NCBI RefSeq assembly: GCF_031755915.1
Contig: NC_083387.1
Span: 2,694,501-2,758,500 of the forward strand
Reading direction: 5' to 3'
Source of the DNA: Ziziphus jujuba
Lineage: Eukaryota > Streptophyta > Magnoliopsida > Rosales > Rhamnaceae
Length of the DNA: 64,000 nt
Shown here: positions 59,774 through 64,000 of the stretch, one piece after another
How the letters are laid out: each line of letters begins with the position of its first letter
Numbering within the stretch: the stretch's first letter is position 1
Made by a program: the position numbers and the translations under genes
Notes under the pieces: model-generated
What the model was told of the DNA's origin: nothing
What the model saw: only the letters and a program-made list of their open reading frames with translations
Database searches by the model: none

Positions 59774-61700
59774 ACGGCATCTGTCTCTGTATTTTTATGA
59801 CATTTATTCTCCTGTTTTTTCTTTTTATATATTTTTATGTCGTTTCATTCTGACCAGAGAACCAAAGTAAAATTAAAGGGAGAAGATTATATTGAAGCAA
59901 TAGATAAATAACTAAACAAAGGAGGAAGATTAGAGAAGAAGAGTGATTTTTTTTTTTTTCCCCTTTAATGCCTATTGGAATGAAAACAAAAAACACATGA
60001 TGCCTAAGTTTGAGAATTGGAAATATGGGCATGGTATTTGGAGGAAGCTGCAATGTATCTGCAATTGTCAATTTCATGCATTTGTAGTAAAACGGCAGAA
60101 GAAATCTAATGTGATTGGTGGTGTGAAAAAGAAAGCCTACAAAGTACACAATAAACTTTATAAAAGAAACACTATAGCATATGACATATACATACTTATA
60201 CCTAATTCATTTTTTTCAATTATTATCTCCTCCTTGTTACATTATTAATGCTAATGTATGACTTACTCTTTGACTACCATATGACTTACCTAGTTTTTTA
60301 TAATATAGTGTACATCAACTATTCAAAAATATTTTAAAATGTCTAATAAAATAAGTAAAGATGTATAAAACTGTCACTTAAAAATGACCGCAACAGTTTG
60401 TAGGAAATTTGCTTTATAAAACTCCAAATGATATTAATAAGAAAAAGAACTCTTAAGTACTTTACAAGATGGTCAAATTTTATCTCAAATTTTACAAAAA
60501 TTGGAAATTGCCATTAAAAAAAAAAGAAAAAAGAAAAAGAAAAAGAAGGATGTGCATTTGCATGGAGATTCCCAAACACTGCCTTAAAAGCAAAAAACTG
60601 CGTAGACCCGGGCAATCATGGTGAGTGCAGCATATAAAATTGTGGTAGAAATTCTATTACAAGGTGTACTCGCAATGCCACGTGTCGATCTAAAACGGTT
60701 TCATCGTGAAGTGTTGTGGCCCGCATGTCATCATTCAGAGATTCTAAACGCGCCACAAATAAAAGGTGAACTGAAGACTAATTCACGTTCTCTGTCAGGG
60801 ATTCAAGTGTCTTCTTGTAAATATTTCAAATTTTAAATCTTATTTTTTTTAATAAAAAACTAATTTGATACTCTTTTGGAAAAAAAAAAAAAATGGTAAC
60901 CAAATTTATTCATAACAAACAAAATTATATTTATATTGCTGATACCAGAATTTTTTATGCCGTAATGCTGCCAAACTCATCCAAGTTCCAGCTCGAACAT
61001 GATGCAATTCCAAGATCAATCTCTGTGGAATATTTGTTCAATGACCTCAAGCTCCAAATGAGGTTAGGTTTAAAAAATAAATGAGTATGCTGAAAAACAA
61101 AAGGATGAAAAAAGAAAGAGAATAATAAAACAAAGATTTTGTAGATAATGGGAAAACAACAAAAGATAATATATACGAATATAACAAGGTGTTTTCTTTA
61201 TTGAATGAATATTAATAAGATTAATGATCAATATATATATATATATATTATATTTTTAAAGAATATGTACCATATTATTATTTATGTTTCTCAAAGAATA
61301 TGTGTCCATATTATTACAAAAAGAAACAATACTATATATAAATATAAAATTTTAAATCCCAATCAAAGAAACAATAGAGAAATAAACTATTTATTATTAT
61401 AAATGATATTAGAGGCATAATCTAAGTAAATTAAATTATTTATCAAGTATATTTATTATTATTTTGATTAATTAATATATTAATATAAGATTATGACGAT
61501 AATATTACTTTATTTTTATAATTAAAAAAATGTGAAGTTGAAATAGATAAAGCACGTAATTTTGGAACAGTGCATTAAAAAACCAGATGATGAAAACTCC
61601 ATCCCCATTTTATCAAAATAAATAAATAAACAAAGCATTATAGTTGTTTTTTTACCCCAAACCCAGTAACGTCTCGAAAATCCACATTGTAGGAAAAAAG
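59774..61700. other. Spacer upstream of the BPM gene
   Basis: No gene supported. A patch at 60600-60840 is less AT-rich, has a 72-codon open frame without recognisable similarity, and contains a G-box (gccacgtgtcg, CACGTG at 60679-60684). The rest is AT-rich with (AT)n at 61230-61249. Confidence 0.4.
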
Positions 61701-61708
61701 GATGACGA

Positions 61709-61714
61709 CACGTG
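61709..61714 (+). promoter_or_regulatory. G-box in the BPM promoter
   Basis: CACGTG within gacgacacgtggcccag, an ABRE/G-box-like core, about 480 bp upstream of the BPM start. The presumed leader at 61850-62186 has CT- and GA-rich tracts. Confidence 0.4.
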
Positions 61715-62186
61715 GCCCAGAGGGAGAGCGAGTGGTAAAACAAAGCTACAAGGGCGAGTGCGCTTGGGACGCCTGCCACCAATAATTCACTGTCGGGAAA
61801 TTTTATTTTAAAATCCAACTTCGCAAGCCATCATCTGCTAATTCTTCATCTCTCCTTCTCTCTCTCTCCCTGCGACAATTTCACCTTGAGAACCACATTG
61901 CTTTCGCTAACAAAACCCTATATTTTCTCACCAAACACTCACTTTCCCGAGAAAAAGAGAAAGAGAGAGAGAAGAAGAATCTATCAATTCCCAGTCCAAA
62001 GATTCTACTCCCATTTGCATCCAATTTTTCGGCTACAAATTTAGAATCCTAACTCAATTCCCTCATTTTTTTTTTTTTTTTTTAACGATTAAAGCCCTAG
62101 ATTGCAATCCTTTTTTTTTTTTTAAATTTTCAACCAAAAGGAAAATTTGAGACCTGAGGTAGTCAATTTTCTTGGTGTACTGGGGC

Positions 62187-64000
62187 ATGGGGAAGGTTCT
62201 CCGAGAAACCTCCAAGCCCTCATCTTCTTCAACATGTTGTTCGTCTTCGTCTCCTCCGACTACCACATCGACATCGCTCACGGAGACCGTGAATGGTTCG
62301 CACGAATTCAAGATCGAGGGATATTCATTGAATAAAGGTCTTGGTATCGGAAAGTATATGGCGTCCGATACGTTCAATGTCGGCGGGTATTCATGGGCGA
62401 TCTATTTTTACCCTGATGGAAAAAGCTCCGAGGACAATGCAACGTACGTTTCGCTGTTCATTGCGCTTGCAAGCGAGGGAACCGATGTCAGGGCTCTCTT
62501 CGAATTGACCCTTATGGATCAGAGTGGGAGGGGGAGGCATAAAGTGCATAGCCATTTCGGTAGGACATTGGAGAGCGGGCCATATACGCTCAAGTACCGC
62601 GGTAGCATGTGGTATGTGGGCGATTTTGATAAGAGTTTTTCATGATCGCTCTATTATAATATTGTTTTATGTATATATATATGCATATTGAATTTGTATG
62701 AGTTTCTAAATTCGGTATCTTATTTCGAAAGTGAATTCAACCATATTCAGAATTTATGTTTAATGCATACGTACATAAATATAATGCATAATTGTTATTT
62801 CAAATAGTCTCTGTCAAAGAATCTGTGTTTAAGGACAATATAGGTTGTATAAGACACTCATATATTAAATTCACTTTATGTTTCCATGAATAAAACTATC
62901 TCACTTTTTTTTTTCCCCTTCTTTCTCATAATCGAAAAAAATAGAGCGTAGATTTTTATGGGATCTTTTTTATTTTGCAGGGGTTACAAGCGGTTCTTCA
63001 AAAGAAGTGCTTTGGAGACATCAGATTACCTTAAAGATGATTGTCTCTCGGTTAACTGTGTTGTTGGTGTTGTGAAGTCACGGACGCAGGGGCCTAAGAT
63101 CTACTCTATAGCGGTACCACCATCTAACGTTGGTCAGCAATTTGGGATGCTACTGGAAAGTGGGAAGGGAACTGATGTAAATTTTGAAGTTGATGGGGAA
63201 ACTTTTGCTGCTCACAAGTTGATATTGGCTGCACGATCACCTGTGTTCAGGGCCCAACTTTTTGGTCCCATGAAGGATCAGAACACCCGGTGTATAAAAG
63301 TTGAAGATATGGAAGCTCCAGTTTTTAAGGTACAATTTCTTTTTTTTAATTAATTATTCGTATTATACTCATTTTTCTTTTATTTATTATTATTATTTTT
63401 AATGGTAGATGGAAACTTTAAAAAGATGCATTTGTTATCTGTGTTTGAAAAATAATGTACTGTGGTTTTGCTGCAAAGTTTTAATAACTAGCAAGATTGA
63501 GTTCGTCTCATATTCCTTGTAGGAGTAGCTTTATTGTTTTCTTTCTGCTTATGTGGAATTGGGTATTGGAAATAAGTGGTAAAAGTAGCTTAGCTAAAAG
63601 CAATAAGCTTTAATTAGTATACAAATAAGGAACTTTGGTTTCTGTTGTGATGCTTAATGACTACTCTTTGTCTCTTTCACTAATAATGTTGGGAGATGTC
63701 CTGTAGAATCCATATTATGTTTTGCATGACCATTTTAAGCATGAATTTTTGTACATATCCGATTAAAGAGGTTACAAACATTCACAGAAATGCCAGAAAA
63801 AATTTATAAGCTCCTGGGGATTTAAACTTCGTGAAGAAAGCTTGTGGACATGCATTTAGAGGCTTGCAAATATATTAGTAATGAAAGTGTCACTTGTGGG
63901 AGTTATATCTATTTATGAATCTACTTTAAATACCATGGTTAACCCTGTTTTTCTTGAAGGAGAACATTAGGGTATTGTTTCCCTTCAATAATGATTAACT
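62187..64000 (+). CDS. BPM-type MATH-BTB protein (CUL3 adaptor), 5' part
   Basis: Two exons are visible, 62187-62611 and 62981-63329. They give 258 codons, and the gene continues beyond the window. From 63330 onward the sequence is intron with no recognisable third exon. I start at the ATG at 62187 (MGKVLRE); the codons upstream in frame contain no ATG. A Ser/Thr-rich N-terminus (~30 residues) precedes the MATH domain (~33-165: [51 protein letters not shown]). The BTB/POZ domain begins at ~200 ([33 protein letters not shown]). BPM proteins bind CUL3 through BTB and substrates through MATH, targeting transcription factors (HB6, ERF, MYB56-like) for ubiquitination. Which of the BPM paralogues this is cannot be decided from the visible part. 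Confidence 0.93.

Noticed and set aside
60618..60836. 72-codon plus-strand frame upstream of BPM
   Set aside because: No recognisable domain, and it lies in a probable promoter or intergenic patch with a G-box.

Overview
This is a stretch of plant nuclear genome, almost certainly a dicot. It has intron-rich genes with GT-AG junctions and AT-rich spacers full of (AT)n and poly(A)/(T) tracts. The gene set is typical of plants: ABP1, a chloroplast mTERF, a plant-type ALKBH10B, SP1, and a BPM MATH-BTB gene. I cannot name the species. Exon models were built by hand from splice junctions and reading-frame continuity. Every complete multi-exon model closes in frame.

Layout. 1-1075 (-): 5' part of an MTERF4-type gene, with a 5'UTR intron. 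3070-5505 (+): ABP1, five exons, ending in KDEL. 5890-6952 (-): a broken F-box/DUF295 (SKIP23-like) gene. 7663-10217 (-): exosome subunit RRP4, seven exons. 10436-15713: a 5.3-kb Mutator-like transposon (MULE) with ~950-bp terminal inverted repeats and a perfect 9-bp target duplication. It has an uninterrupted 855-codon transposase gene and a remnant of a Ulp1/C48-protease gene in the opposite arm. 18648-19496 (-): a protein I do not recognise. 20684-22111 (+): intronless BSD-domain protein. 24151-28388 (-): ALKBH10B-type RNA demethylase with one apparent GC-AG intron. 28.4-38.4 kb: gene-poor, AT-rich. 38379-39224 (-): a disordered plant protein with repeated FSDYI motifs. 40466-43312 (-): SP1-type RING E3 ligase, eleven exons. 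44665-46265 (-): GDSL esterase/lipase. 47061-51338 (+): mitochondrial EF-Tu, twelve exons. 52292-55459 (-): conserved protein of unknown function. 55.5-62.2 kb: repeat-rich, with an inverted array of ~300-bp units and a tandem duplication. 62187-end (+): 5' part of a BPM (MATH-BTB) gene.

The genes are independent nuclear loci rather than a pathway. Several act in organelle gene expression or protein homeostasis (MTERF4, mtEF-Tu, SP1), RNA turnover and modification (RRP4, ALKBH10B), or ubiquitin ligation (SP1, BPM, dead F-box gene). From memory, their order resembles two Arabidopsis segments: At4g02920-At4g02990 (unknown protein, mtEF-Tu, ALKBH10B, ABP1, MTERF4) and At1g033xx (BSD, RRP4). The window therefore looks like the undivided ancestral block. 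The most unusual item is the MULE: it has apparently intact coding capacity, sits about 210 bp upstream of the RRP4 start codon, and carries a protease fragment fused in frame to a TIR-encoded copy of the transposase N-terminus.
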